From Geobacter sp. UBA698 (GTDB taxonomy: Bacteria > Desulfobacterota > Desulfuromonadia > Geobacterales > Pseudopelobacteraceae): a stretch of DNA of 42,520 nucleotides. The first letter of the stretch is position 1; each line of letters starts with the position of its first letter. Positions 1-8,322 of the stretch are shown here, one piece after another. The notes beneath the pieces were generated by a model. The model was not told the origin of the DNA, did no database searches, and saw nothing but the letters and a program-made list of their open reading frames with translations. The position numbers were made by a program, and so were the translations under genes. The stretch is from the NCBI GenBank assembly GCA_002298925.1, contig DBMM01000005.1, forward strand, positions 1 to 42,520, read 5' to 3'.

Positions 1-16
1 TGATCTGAAATTGGAA

Positions 17-391
17 TTACTTGCTGGCGCCCAGTTTTTCGTCGATGGAGTGGTAGATCTCCTCCATCACTTTTTCCGAGTCGTCGATGTTGTAGGCGAT
101 GATGTTTTTCAGGTGGGTATAGGAATCGAGATCGATTTTTTCGAAGTTAAAACCCAGGCCCTCATCGATCACCCGGCTGACCCGACCGTTGAAGCTGATG
201 GCGATCTCTGGGCTGGTGCCGCTCAGAACGATGGTTATATCAACCGCTTCCCCGAGTGCCAGACGTTCGCTGGTAGCCAGGAACATGCCGCTCATGCTGA
301 GGTTCTCCACATTCCCGGAAAACTGGCGTTCAGCGACTGCGATGGTCGCATCCACTTTAAACGGTACCCGGGAAAACTTTCTGGTTTCCAT
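17..391 (-). CDS. PilZ domain protein (probable c-di-GMP receptor)
   Basis: A 124-residue single-domain protein. It has both halves of the PilZ c-di-GMP signature: RKFSR at residues 4-8 (RxxxR) and NLSMSG at 30-35 (D/NxSxxG), followed by beta-strand-rich sequence and an acidic helical tail. PilZ proteins bind cyclic di-GMP and pass the signal to motility, exopolysaccharide or secretion targets; the target here cannot be told. It has no signal peptide or membrane segment, so it is probably cytoplasmic. The ATG is preceded by AGGAG at 399-403. It lies 81 nt downstream of fba on the same strand, with a terminator-like hairpin between them, so co-transcription would need read-through. Family call is firm, role unknown. 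Confidence 0.9.
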   Translation of the reverse strand: METRKFSRVPFKVDATIAVAERQFSGNVENLSMSGMFLATSERLALGEAVDITIVLSGTSPEIAISFNGRVSRVIDEGLGFNFEKIDLDSYTHLKNIIAYNIDDSEKVMEEIYHSIDEKLGASK

Positions 392-419
392 ATAACCGCT
401 CCTAATGCTTGGTTCGGGG

Positions 420-446
420 CAAAAGCCGGTGTCTTTCTCCCCGGCT
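420..446 (-). terminator. Probable Rho-independent terminator after fba
   Basis: On the minus strand a 6-bp perfect stem (AGCCGG/CCGGCT, plus-strand arms 424-429 and 441-446) with an 11-nt loop is followed by TTTT. It lies just after the aldolase stop codon. The stem is short and the U-run is only four, so termination is probably partial. Confidence 0.45.
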
Positions 447-472
447 CCGCCCCTCTTCTTCTCTGGGTGCCG

Positions 473-1450
473 CTAGGCCTTGCCGGCTGACCCCAGAACC
501 GTCTCGTTTTTGTGTTTGATCAGCTTGACCAGTTCCTTGCGGGCCTCACCCAGGTATTTGCGCGGGTCGAATTCCTTGGGGTCCTTGGCGAAATACTCCC
601 GGATCTTAGCGGTGACTGCCAGCCGGCCGTCGGAATCGATATTGATCTTGCAGACCGCCGAGGCTGCTGCCTGGCGCAGCTGCTCCTCGGGAATTCCCAC
701 GGCGCCTTCCATTTTGCCGCCATAGGTGTTGATCAGCTGGACATATTCCTGAACAACCGATGAGGCGCCATGCAGGACGATCGGGAAACCGGGAATGCGT
801 TTTTCGCACTCTTCCAGGATGTCGAAGCGCAGTGGCGGCACAGGCTGGCCGGCCTTGAACTTGTAGGCGCCATGGCTGGTTCCGATGGAAATGGCCAGGG
901 AGTCGACCCCGGTCTTCCTGACGAAGTCCTCGACCTCTTCCGGTTTGGTGTAGGTGGAGTGTTCGGCGGAAACCTCGTCCTCGATGCCGGCCAGCACGCC
1001 CAGTTCGCCTTCAACGGAGACATCATGCTGGTGGGCGTATTCAACTACCTTTTTGGTGAGGGCCACGTTTTCGTCGTAGGGCAGGTGCGAACCGTCGATC
1101 ATGACCGAGGAAAATCCGCTGTCGATGCAGGAAACGCACAGCTCGTAGGAGTCGCCGTGGTCCAGATGCAGGCAGATCGGGATGTTGGAGCCGGTTTCGC
1201 GGGCCATTTTCACGGCACCCATGGCCATGTAGCGCAGCATGGTCTCGTTGGCATAGCTGCGGGCACCCTTGGAAACCTGGATAATGACCGGTGAGTTGGT
1301 TTCGGCACAGGCGTTGATAATGGCCTGAAGCTGCTCCAGGTTGTTGAAGTTGTAGGCCGGGATGGCGTATTTGCCGGCCATGGCCTTGCTGAACATCTCC
1401 TTGGTGTTGACCAGACCCAACTCGCTGTAGTGCACCTTCTGCTTTTCCAT
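473..1450 (-). CDS. fba: Class II fructose-bisphosphate aldolase
   Basis: 325 residues. It catalyses the reversible cleavage of fructose 1,6-bisphosphate to glyceraldehyde 3-phosphate and dihydroxyacetone phosphate, as a zinc enzyme in the cytoplasm. The class II signature HLDHGD is at 95-100 (catalytic Asp97, zinc ligand His98), EGELG at 147-151 (Glu149), a second zinc His at TSHG 191-194, the third at LHGAS 226-230, and the phosphate-binding NIDSD later. The length fits the long class II subgroup. The ATG is preceded by GGGAGG (plus-strand 1455-1460). In an anaerobic respirer it probably serves gluconeogenesis as well as glycolysis. pfkA, the neighbouring glycolytic step, lies about 12 kb away and is not linked in an operon. 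Confidence 0.97.
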   Translation of the reverse strand: MEKQKVHYSELGLVNTKEMFSKAMAGKYAIPAYNFNNLEQLQAIINACAETNSPVIIQVSKGARSYANETMLRYMAMGAVKMARETGSNIPICLHLDHGDSYELCVSCIDSGFSSVMIDGSHLPYDENVALTKKVVEYAHQHDVSVEGELGVLAGIEDEVSAEHSTYTKPEEVEDFVRKTGVDSLAISIGTSHGAYKFKAGQPVPPLRFDILEECEKRIPGFPIVLHGASSVVQEYVQLINTYGGKMEGAVGIPEEQLRQAAASAVCKINIDSDGRLAVTAKIREYFAKDPKEFDPRKYLGEARKELVKLIKHKNETVLGSAGKA

Positions 1451-1597
1451 GGTTCCCTCCTGATGGTATCGTCTGTAGTGTGTCGAGAATCAGAGCTTGC
1501 TTGGTCTCCAACGGACAGATAATTCGCCCGTATACAACCGCTCTTAAATATCATGTAACCAGTGCTGAATCAAGGAGTAAAGCGGCAGACTTCGCTG

Positions 1598-1626
1598 TTG
1601 CCAGCCGGGAACGAGTCGCCTATAAT
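1598..1626 (+). promoter_or_regulatory. Sigma70-type promoter for selU
   Basis: TTGCCA (1598-1603), a 17-nt spacer and TATAAT (1621-1626), a near-consensus pair. The expected start near 1633 gives a leader of about 14 nt that still contains the GGAG ribosome site at 1635-1638. Confidence 0.75.
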
Positions 1627-1646
1627 GTCCGTCTGGAGAGTCATGT

Positions 1647-2669
1647 ATGCCGGAAAAAATATCATTCACCCCCGCCCTGCTGGACAGTCACTGCATCGTT
1701 GATGTGCGCACCCCCCTGGAATTCGCCGAGGACCACCTGCCCGGCGCCATCAACGTCCCCATCCTGAATGACGAGGAACGGGTCGAGATCGGCACCATCC
1801 ACAAGCAGGTCGGACCCCAGGCGGCCCGTGTGCGGGGTCTTGAGCTGACCTGCGGACGGTTCGCCGCCATGGTGGCCGAGATCACGGTCCAGGCCGGTGG
1901 CCGGCCGGTGCTGGTCTACTGCTGGCGCGGCGGTCTGCGCAGCCTGTCCATGGCCATCCTGCTGGAGATGACCGGCTATCCGGTCGTGCAGCTGCGGGGC
2001 GGTTACAAGGCTTTCCGGACCATGGTCATGGGCTGCTTCGAAAGCTTTTCACCGGCGGTGCCGCTGCTGGTGATCCACGGCATGACCGGCACCGGCAAGA
2101 CCACCTTCATCAATGGCCTGGATCGCCGCAAATGGACGCCGATCGACCTGGAAGGTCTGGCCTGTCATCGCGGCTCGGCCTTCGGCGAGGTCGGGCTCGA
2201 CCAGGGGCTCAGCCAGAAGCGTTTCGACACCCTGCTGTGGGATGTCTTCCGCCGGGCGCCGCTGGATCGCCCCATCGTGCTGGAGGGTGAGAGCCAGCGC
2301 ATCGGGAAGATCTCCCTGCCCGGAAACCTGTATGCGGTCATGGCTGCCAGCTGCAAGGTCTGGTGCCGTGCCTCCCTGGAGACCCGCGTGCAGCGTCTGT
2401 CGGTGGAATATGCCCGCCAGGAATACCGCGAAGGCATGGCGATTGCCCTGGAACGGATCAGGAAAAAACTGGGCGGACAGCGTTATGCCGAACTCAAGGA
2501 GCTGCTGGATGCCTGGGATGTGCCGGGGTTTGGCCGCGGCCTGATCGAACATTACTACGACAAGCTCTATTACAAGAACCGGCCCTGGACGCCGGATGTG
2601 GAGCTGGAGCTGGAGGATTTTGGCGAGGCGGAACGGCGTCTGGAGGAATACTGGTCGGCCCGGAACTAG
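1647..2669 (+). CDS. selU: tRNA 2-selenouridine synthase (SelU/MnmH)
   Basis: 340 residues with the two-domain SelU layout. An N-terminal rhodanese domain carries the active-site Cys92 in YCWRGGLRS (91-99), and a P-loop domain begins at GMTGTGKT (145-152). The family replaces sulfur by selenium at the wobble 2-thiouridine of tRNAs for Lys, Glu and Gln using selenophosphate, and can also transfer a geranyl group to the same position. The ATG is chosen for its GGAG at 1635-1638 and the strong promoter just upstream. It is divergent from fba and 25 nt ahead of an Slp-type lipoprotein gene. No selD is present in the window, so selenophosphate supply must be encoded elsewhere. Confidence 0.96.
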   Translation: MPEKISFTPALLDSHCIVDVRTPLEFAEDHLPGAINVPILNDEERVEIGTIHKQVGPQAARVRGLELTCGRFAAMVAEITVQAGGRPVLVYCWRGGLRSLSMAILLEMTGYPVVQLRGGYKAFRTMVMGCFESFSPAVPLLVIHGMTGTGKTTFINGLDRRKWTPIDLEGLACHRGSAFGEVGLDQGLSQKRFDTLLWDVFRRAPLDRPIVLEGESQRIGKISLPGNLYAVMAASCKVWCRASLETRVQRLSVEYARQEYREGMAIALERIRKKLGGQRYAELKELLDAWDVPGFGRGLIEHYYDKLYYKNRPWTPDVELELEDFGEAERRLEEYWSARN

Positions 2670-2694
2670 GGTCGTGGCAAAGGGAGGATTTTGT

Positions 2695-3240
2695 ATGGCA
2701 CGTATGATTGTGGCGGCTTTTCTGGCGATCCTCCTGCTCAACGGCTGTTGCCACGTGATCAGCGCAGAAAATCTGAAGCTGGTTGACCGCTCCGTCAGCT
2801 ATCGGGAGCTGCAGGCCAATCCCGAAAGCTTTGTAGGCAGGACGGTGCTGGTGGGGGGGATGATTGCCGGCCTGAACAGCAGCGGCGATCTGTTTACCCT
2901 GGAGGTGGCCCAGCTGGAGCTGCTCAAAAACGGCGTGCCCGATGAGGATGCGCGTTCTGGCGGGCGCTTTCTGGCAATCAGCAGTCAGCTGATCGACCCT
3001 CTCTTTTTCCGTCCGGGACAGCTGGTGACCATTGTGGGCGAGGTCAAGGGTAAAAGGGTTCAGAAGCTGGATGACAGTGATTATCCCTATCCGCTGATCT
3101 CCGTCCGCGAGATGCGCCAGTTTCGGGCGTCCGAGAATTTTGCCCCTTCCCGGAACCCCTACCAGAACCAGTTCGGCGATGAGAAGTTTTTGAGAAGGCC
3201 ACCCGGACTGGCCGATGGCGAACCGAAACGGAGTTACTGA
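2695..3240 (+). CDS. Slp-family outer-membrane lipoprotein
   Basis: 181 residues. The start is the ATG at 2695 because AGGGAGG (2681-2687) lies just before it; the frame stays open upstream but that stretch is inside selU. The N-terminus is a lipoprotein signal with a hydrophobic stretch at 4-15 and a cysteine at 18 (LNGC; Asn at -2 is unusual). The mature part has the OB-fold-like Slp pattern: a YVGR-type strand (here FVGRTVLVGG), a central segment on a LIDPLFFRPGQLVTIVGEV core, and a basic polar tail. Slp proteins are starvation- or acid-induced outer-membrane lipoproteins in enterics; the role here is unknown. It is probably co-transcribed with selU by position only. Confidence 0.82.
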   Translation: MARMIVAAFLAILLLNGCCHVISAENLKLVDRSVSYRELQANPESFVGRTVLVGGMIAGLNSSGDLFTLEVAQLELLKNGVPDEDARSGGRFLAISSQLIDPLFFRPGQLVTIVGEVKGKRVQKLDDSDYPYPLISVREMRQFRASENFAPSRNPYQNQFGDEKFLRRPPGLADGEPKRSY

Positions 3241-3248
3241 ATAACAGT

Positions 3249-3275
3249 CTGGATTTGAAACTCTTTCAGTTCCAG
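3249..3275. terminator. Hairpin between convergent genes
   Basis: A composite hairpin: CTGGA (3249-3253) with TCCAG (3271-3275), enclosing TGAAA (3256-3260) with TTTCA (3264-3268) and a CTC loop. It sits in the 38-nt gap between the convergent slp-like gene and gluQ. It has no U-run on either side, so terminator function is uncertain. Confidence 0.35.
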
Positions 3276-3278
3276 AGG

Positions 3279-4205
3279 CTATAGCTGTAGCTCCCCGCCT
3301 GCCAGCGGAATGCGAGCCGGATCGAAATGGCCAATTCCCCAGCCCAGGATCTCCCCGCAGGCCGCCCCCGCCAGCTCCCGGGGGGGATCAAGCCCCAGAA
3401 AACGCAGCACCGCCAGCAGCAGCGCCCTTTCCCGTCCGGTCCAGTTTCCCAGATGGTGCGACACCAGATTGTCCCGCTTGCTCAGCTTGGCGCCCGCCGG
3501 ACCGGTCACCAGCGGCAGGTGGCAATACGCCGGCTGTGGCAGCCCCAGCAGGCGCTGGAGATAGATCTGGCGCGGGGTCGATGGCAGCAGGTCGTCACCC
3601 CGCACCACCTGGTTTACCCCGCTCAGGTGGTCGTCCACCACCACCGCCAGCTGATAGGCAAAGCCCCCATCCCCGCGCCGAAGGGCAAAATCGCCGCAGC
3701 GCTCCCCAAGCCTCTGACAGACCCGCCCGCGCCGCAGATCATCGAAACAGATCTCCTCAGCGCTGACCCGCACCCGCCAGGAGCGAACAACGGCGCCCGC
3801 CCGCATTCCATTGCGGCAGCTGCCGGGATAGGGGCGGCAATCGTCGTCGTGGTGGGGCGCCGAGGAGGAGAGGGCGATTTCCTTGCGGGAACAGCCGCAG
3901 GGGTAGAGCACTCCCTGCTGCAGCAGTTGATCGAAGGCCTGCAGGTAGGCCTCCTTGTGCCGGCTCTGCCAGTACAGTTCGCCATCCCAGGTCAGGCCGA
4001 AGGATTCCAGTGTCCGCAGGATGTCGTCCACCATGCCCGGCACCTGGCGCGGTGCGTCCAGGTCGTCAATGCGCAGCAGCCAGCGGCCGCCGCCGGCCTT
4101 GGCCAAAAGCCAGCTGCCCACCGCCGCCACCAGCGAGCCGCTGTGCAGGCTGCCGGTGGGGGAGGGGGCAAAACGGCCGATTATTTCATTTGACGAAAGG
4201 TGCAT
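3279..4205 (-). CDS. gluQ: Glutamyl-queuosine tRNA(Asp) synthetase
   Basis: 308 residues. This is a truncated glutamyl-tRNA synthetase paralogue that activates glutamate and attaches it to the queuosine base at the wobble position of tRNA-Asp. The class I Rossmann core begins with GRFAPSPTGSLHSGS, the HIGH-equivalent region. A zinc site is formed by Cys-x-Cys in PCGCSRK plus a later Tyr and Cys. KLSKRDN is the KMSKS equivalent. No anticodon-binding domain follows, as expected for GluQ. The ATG at 4205 is chosen because residues just before the catalytic core then match the family; a longer frame to 4271 would overlap ppnP. No clear ribosome site is visible. It fits with queF at 16748, which makes the queuosine precursor. 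Confidence 0.93.
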   Translation of the reverse strand: MHLSSNEIIGRFAPSPTGSLHSGSLVAAVGSWLLAKAGGGRWLLRIDDLDAPRQVPGMVDDILRTLESFGLTWDGELYWQSRHKEAYLQAFDQLLQQGVLYPCGCSRKEIALSSSAPHHDDDCRPYPGSCRNGMRAGAVVRSWRVRVSAEEICFDDLRRGRVCQRLGERCGDFALRRGDGGFAYQLAVVVDDHLSGVNQVVRGDDLLPSTPRQIYLQRLLGLPQPAYCHLPLVTGPAGAKLSKRDNLVSHHLGNWTGRERALLLAVLRFLGLDPPRELAGAACGEILGWGIGHFDPARIPLAGGELQL

Positions 4206-4240
4206 AACAGAATCGCAGGAGTGCGCAAAAAAAACCGTTT

Positions 4241-4555
4241 CTAGGAGATGAACGAGCAGCAGTAGTCGCACACCACCGGCACTTTCATCAAAAAGACCGA
4301 ATTGGCCGGCACATTGAACGCCTCGCCCGCTACGATCCTTTTCCAGGAACTCTCACCCTTCATCTGCCACTCCAGCTCCCCGGAGAGTATCTCCATGATC
4401 TCGGCCGCTCCGGTGGAGAACTCATAATCTCCGCCCTGCATGATGCCGAGGGTCTTCTTGCTGCCATCGGGGAACAGGACGGTGTGGCTGGCGACCTTGC
4501 CGTCAAAAAAAATATTGGCTTTTTTAACCACTGTTACATTGCTGAATTCAGACAT
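4241..4555 (-). CDS. ppnP: Pyrimidine/purine nucleoside phosphorylase (PpnP/YaiE)
   Basis: 104 residues, a small cupin barrel of the PpnP (formerly DUF1255) family. These enzymes split several ribonucleosides with phosphate to give the base and ribose 1-phosphate. Full-length similarity to the family pattern is visible: the KANIFFDGKVASHTV opening, a GSKKTLGIMQGG segment, EIMEILSGELEW, and a FNVPANSVFLMKV strand near the end. It has a strong AGGAGG ribosome site (plus-strand 4560-4565). It lies 35 nt upstream of gluQ on the same strand and may share its transcript. Confidence 0.93.
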   Translation of the reverse strand: MSEFSNVTVVKKANIFFDGKVASHTVLFPDGSKKTLGIMQGGDYEFSTGAAEIMEILSGELEWQMKGESSWKRIVAGEAFNVPANSVFLMKVPVVCDYCCSFIS

Positions 4556-4617
4556 ACTGCCTCCTCGGTTGAAAGATTTTGACGGTTATAACCGCAATCC
4601 ACTCTGGGACGCAAAAG

Positions 4618-4648
4618 AAAAAACCCGCCGCAGGTATCTGCGCCGGGT
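4618..4648 (-). terminator. Rho-independent terminator after the glycine-zipper gene
   Basis: Read on the minus strand, an 11-bp stem (plus-strand arms 4623-4633 and 4638-4648, one internal mismatch, 4-nt loop) is followed by six T residues (4618-4623). It terminates transcription from the gene ending at 4676 before ppnP. Confidence 0.8.
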
Positions 4649-4675
4649 CAATGGCTGCTTAAATTAAAGGCAGAT

Positions 4676-5068
4676 TCAGTTGAAGGTGCCTCGCAGGAGA
4701 TCGGCCCGCCAGGCGACGATGGTCTGCTTGCTGGACGGGGATTCGACTAGGTCGGGGGTGATGGTCGGCATGGTGATCTTGATGTTGCCGTTGTCAATGG
4801 AGGCCAGGGTCCGGGCCGATCTGGCCACACCGTAGACCGTGCCGGCCAGCACACCGGCCGCCGCGCCAATGCCGATGTTTTCCAGGTGGTCGGCCGGCTT
4901 TTTGGTGAAAGCCATCAGGGCCGCCCCCACCAGGGCACCCACGGCGCCGCCGTAAAAAGCGCTCTGAAAGGTGTCGCGCAGGGCATTTTCATCGGCCAGC
5001 GCCGATGAGGCGCCGGTCAGCAGTGAAATGATGGTCAGTATGGATGCCAGCTTTAGTTTTAGTTTCAT
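4676..5068 (-). CDS. Small exported glycine-zipper protein, function unknown
   Basis: 130 residues. The ATG at 5068 is preferred over longer in-frame starts because a typical signal peptide starts there (MKLKLKLAS then hydrophobic) with an AxA-type site in SALA before DENALR, and an AGGTG-like ribosome site precedes it. The mature protein has two glycine-rich membrane-insertable segments (FYGGAVGALVGAALMAF and IGIGAAAGVLAGTVYG), a glycine-zipper pattern found in envelope-associated proteins, and then a polar C-terminus. It probably sits in the periplasm or at a membrane. It is a single transcription unit closed by its own terminator. I do not recognise a named family. Confidence 0.75.
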   Translation of the reverse strand: MKLKLKLASILTIISLLTGASSALADENALRDTFQSAFYGGAVGALVGAALMAFTKKPADHLENIGIGAAAGVLAGTVYGVARSARTLASIDNGNIKITMPTITPDLVESPSSKQTIVAWRADLLRGTFN

Positions 5069-5252
5069 GGTGGTCACCTTCCGTGGAGGGAATTGTCTTC
5101 TGTCCGCAGATTTGCAAATCAGGGGCCAAGCGGCAACATAACAGAGATTAGCCGGAAACACCAGCACAAACAGCAATTTGCATGATGAGCGCCCGCAGGC
5201 TGCAGGTTTGGGGGTGATTTCAGGGGGGCTTGATCGGTGGCTGGTGTGTCTT

Positions 5253-7913
5253 TTATGCAACACTGTGCGGTGGTTTGGCGTTGATCAGTGCCGTGGCCAG
5301 GCTCTGCTCCTGTTCGGCGCTGGTCACCTCGCCGTCCAGGCGTGCCGCCAGCAGCCGCCTCAGGATTTCGCCCATGCGGGGGCCGGGTTTCAGGCCGAGA
5401 GCCAGCAGGGCGGCGCCGTCCAGGCTGCAGCGCACCTTGCGCAGGGTGGTGATGTACAGCGATATGCAGCGCTGGATCTTTTCATGGCGGGTGCGGGCCG
5501 CCATGTAGAGCAGGATCTCCAGCGGCAGCCCCTGAAGGCAGGCCTGGATCTCGCTGTTGCGCAGCTCCGGGCCGCGCCTGATCCTGCGCTGCAATCCCTC
5601 CAGCACCCCCAGCGCCTGGCGGCGGTGCGCGAACACCCGTGCCACGACGCGGCCGGGTATGTTCAGGTGCGCGCAGATGTCCGTGAATTCATCCTGTTTG
5701 AGCCGGTCGCACAGTGCCAGGAAGTAGACCTGCCACTGCTCGCAGCTCTCCTCCAGATATAACAGCCGGAACCAGGCCAGTACCTGGGCGGTTTCGCGCA
5801 TAACCCGCTCAGTCTCGGACGCCGGCTTGAGGCCGGGATGGATGGCGGGGAGCAGCCCCAGTGCCGCCATGCGGGAAATGGTGCCGAGCGGTTCCCGCTC
5901 CTGCAGGATCAGGATCAGTTCATTCAGCAGGCGCTTGCCCCCCACCTTGTCGAGCATGTTCATGCGCACGGCGTTACGGATCAGGTTTTCGGTGTGCGGG
6001 GCGACATGGAAACCGAGGCGCTGCTCGAAGCGGATGGCGCGGAAGACGCGGGTGGGGTCTTCCACGAAGGAGAGGTTGTGCAGCACCCGGACGGTGCGTT
6101 CCTGGATATCCTGCTGCCCGCCGAAGAAATCGGTCAGCAGCCCGAAACGGTTGCTGTTGATGCAGAAGGCCAGGGTGTTGATGGTGAAATCGCGCCGGTA
6201 CAGGTCGTGGCGCAAAGAGGAGCGTTCCACCGTGGGGAGCATGCCGGGCGATTCGTAGTATTCCAGCCGGGTGCTGGCCACATCCACCTTGCGGCCGTCA
6301 GGCAGGATCACCACCGCCGTGCCGAAAACGGGGTGGCTGCGCACGCGGCAGTTGTGGCTGGCGCCGAAGCGCTCGGCAAAGAAGATGCCGTCCCCCTCCA
6401 CGGTCACATCCATGTCCAGGTTTTCCGTGCCCAGCAGCAGATCGCGCACGAAGCCGCCCACGGCGTACAGGGACAGCCCCAGTTCGTCGCCGCACTGCCC
6501 CAGGTCCCGCAGCAGCCCGATGGTCTCCCGTGACAGTCGTTTATCGATCAGGCCGGCAATCGAGCGGTTTTTGGGAGCGGTGGTCAGGGAGGCCAGATCG
6601 TAGAGCGCCTCGGGCTGGCCGTGGCGGCCACCGTACATGTGGCGCAGCAGGTCGGTGCGCGTCACCGCCCCCGCCAGGATGTGACCGTCGAAGACCGGAA
6701 CGAAGCGGCGGTTGCCCTCCACCATGTATTCCTGGATAGCGGCCAGCGGGGTCTCCAGCGTGGCCCGCAGGTACTCGGTATGCATGAAGTCGTTGATCGG
6801 TTCCGCGCCCAGGTCGTGATAGAGCGCCTTTTCCACGGTCTTGCGCGAGATGATGCCGATCATGGCTTCTCCGTCGATGACCGGCATGGCGTTGCAGTTG
6901 TAGCGGGTCAGAAGTTCGCGGGCCTCGGCAATGCTGATGCCGGCCGGCATGGTCTTGACCGGGCTGGACATGACGTCCCGGGCCGAGACCAGCGGACTGA
7001 CCACCATCCGCAGCAGCAGCTCCAGCTTTTCCAGCGCCTGCTTCAGGGGCAGATCGTGCAGGGTGGCCGAGGCGGCCGTGGCATGGCCGCCGCCATGAAG
7101 GTGGCGCAAGATCTCACCCACATTGACTTCCGGCACACGACTGCGGGCCACCAGGTAGACGCGCTGTTCCATGGCCACCACCAGAAAGAGGACATCCAGG
7201 CTTTCCATATCCCGGATCAGGTGGGCCAGGCCGGCAATGTCGGCGATGTAGGCGTCGCAGGAGGCGTGGGCGATGGAGATCCGCACACCGTTGATGGTGC
7301 TGGTCTTGAGGCTCTTCAGCAGGGTGTTCAGCAGATTGACCTGCTGGCTGGTCAGTTCTTGGGAAAGGAAGTCGGAGACGATATTCAGCCGTGCGCCCTG
7401 TTCCAGCAGCCAGGCCGCGGCCAGGTAGTCATCCCGGCTGGTGGGCTGGAACAGCAGCCGTCCGGTGTCTTCATAGATGCCGAGCATCACCAGGGTGGCT
7501 TCTTCCGGGCTCAGTGTCAGGCCGCGTTCCGCCAGAATGCCGGCCATGATCGACGAGACCGCGCCGCAGGAGCGGATCACTCCGCCGGTGGGGCGGATAC
7601 TGTCGCTGGTGACCGGGTGGTGGTCGTAGACATGCACCTCCAGGCCGCTGCGGCCGAGGATCTCGGCAAAGCGGCCGATGCGGGCCGGCTGCTGGCAGTC
7701 GACGATGATCAGGCGGGAGATTTCCTCCAGGTGGATCTCTTTGGCGCGGGTTACGCTGGGCAGGTATTCGGGGTGCTGGGCGATGAAGTCGCGCACCCCC
7801 TTTTCCTGGGAGCCGGGAAAGCTCAGCAGGGCGCCGGGGTAGAGCCGGGCCGCCGCCGTCATGGCGCCCAGGCAGTCGAAATCGGCATTGATGTGGGTGG
7901 TGATGACGTCCAT
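5253..7913 (-). CDS. DHH-CBS-nucleotidyltransferase fusion: tRNA CCA-end (probably A-adding) enzyme
   Basis: 886 residues in four parts. (1) A DHH phosphoesterase domain: HINADFD at 7-13, IVDCQQP, DHH at 97-99, and GGGHATAAS at 274-282 (DHHA1). (2) Two CBS domains at about 310-365 and 374-428. (3) A class II nucleotidyltransferase head: GGFVRDLLLG from 486, metal ligands Asp500 and Asp502 in LDMDV, RRDFTIN at 573-579, and EDPTR at 618-622. (4) A helical tRNA-binding body to the end. Class II enzymes add all or part of the 3' CCA of tRNA. The DHH-CBS architecture is known for A-adding partners in species that split CC- and A-addition, Geobacter among them, so A-adding is the best call. It is about twice the length of simple CCA enzymes. 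The ATG is preceded by AGGA. Confidence 0.92.
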   Translation of the reverse strand: MDVITTHINADFDCLGAMTAAARLYPGALLSFPGSQEKGVRDFIAQHPEYLPSVTRAKEIHLEEISRLIIVDCQQPARIGRFAEILGRSGLEVHVYDHHPVTSDSIRPTGGVIRSCGAVSSIMAGILAERGLTLSPEEATLVMLGIYEDTGRLLFQPTSRDDYLAAAWLLEQGARLNIVSDFLSQELTSQQVNLLNTLLKSLKTSTINGVRISIAHASCDAYIADIAGLAHLIRDMESLDVLFLVVAMEQRVYLVARSRVPEVNVGEILRHLHGGGHATAASATLHDLPLKQALEKLELLLRMVVSPLVSARDVMSSPVKTMPAGISIAEARELLTRYNCNAMPVIDGEAMIGIISRKTVEKALYHDLGAEPINDFMHTEYLRATLETPLAAIQEYMVEGNRRFVPVFDGHILAGAVTRTDLLRHMYGGRHGQPEALYDLASLTTAPKNRSIAGLIDKRLSRETIGLLRDLGQCGDELGLSLYAVGGFVRDLLLGTENLDMDVTVEGDGIFFAERFGASHNCRVRSHPVFGTAVVILPDGRKVDVASTRLEYYESPGMLPTVERSSLRHDLYRRDFTINTLAFCINSNRFGLLTDFFGGQQDIQERTVRVLHNLSFVEDPTRVFRAIRFEQRLGFHVAPHTENLIRNAVRMNMLDKVGGKRLLNELILILQEREPLGTISRMAALGLLPAIHPGLKPASETERVMRETAQVLAWFRLLYLEESCEQWQVYFLALCDRLKQDEFTDICAHLNIPGRVVARVFAHRRQALGVLEGLQRRIRRGPELRNSEIQACLQGLPLEILLYMAARTRHEKIQRCISLYITTLRKVRCSLDGAALLALGLKPGPRMGEILRRLLAARLDGEVTSAEQEQSLATALINAKPPHSVA

Positions 7914-8264
7914 CGGTATTTTTCCTGGTCACAGCGGATCGTTTAAGTACCCATGCGGCCCGACAACAATAACTATATGACAGATGGTCAGGAAAGTCAT
8001 CTGTCGGATAAGCGCTGCGACAGTCTTCTTCAAGCCGGATCAGAAATCCAGCGGGCTTATCGGCTCTGTAAACCGACTATGTCACTTTGTCAGCGAATCT
8101 AAGCGGATATTTCAAAATCGGATCATTAGGCTTCGGTCGAACTCAATTTTTTATTATCAGCAAGACGCTCTGGAGTAAACCCACGTATATGGAGATGTCT
8201 AACATACAGGGTAACAGCTGCATTTGGAATATGAAGCACTAGATCTTTTTTTGTAGTGCCCAGG
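7914..8264. other. 351-nt AT-rich intergenic region upstream of the transposase element
   Basis: I see no convincing gene here. It contains a perfect 8-bp inverted repeat, GACAGATG (7979-7986) and CATCTGTC (7998-8005), with an 11-nt loop, 66 nt upstream of the nucleotidyltransferase start; it could be an operator or a transcript hairpin. A second inverted repeat, GCACTA (8236-8241) and TAGTGC (8254-8259), lies next to the left end of the mobile element. Base composition is clearly more AT-rich than the flanking genes. Confidence 0.5.
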
Positions 8265-8291
8265 GGGACGCTGCTTGTTATTTTTCTATTG
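8265..8291 (+). repeat. Left 27-bp inverted repeat of the transposase unit
   Basis: Exact reverse complement of 9299-9325. Its last three bases (TTG, 8289-8291) are the start of the TTGACA -35 element of the transposase gene, so a protein bound to the repeat would also cover the promoter. Confidence 0.9.
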
Positions 8292-8316
8292 ACACTTTTT
8301 GCCACGATGGTACATT
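8289..8316 (+). promoter_or_regulatory. Promoter of the transposase gene, overlapping the left repeat
   Basis: TTGACA (8289-8294), a 16-nt spacer and TACATT (8311-8316). Transcription would begin about 7 nt later, at or next to the ATG at 8323, which predicts a leaderless or nearly leaderless mRNA. This agrees with the lack of any Shine-Dalgarno sequence. Confidence 0.6.
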
Positions 8317-8322
8317 TTGCCC

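Noticed and set aside
1451..1597. A promoter for fba on the minus strand
   Set aside because: Several TTGATT-like boxes exist but none has a -10 with more than three matches at proper spacing.
6621..7946. A 441-codon open frame on the plus strand opposite the tRNA nucleotidyltransferase
   Set aside because: Shadow of a strong coding frame; composition is His/Gly/Asp-rich and no motif is seen.
8253..8264. Target-site duplication at the transposase unit
   Set aside because: The bases outside the two arms do not match in direct orientation; only a weak inverted continuation is present.
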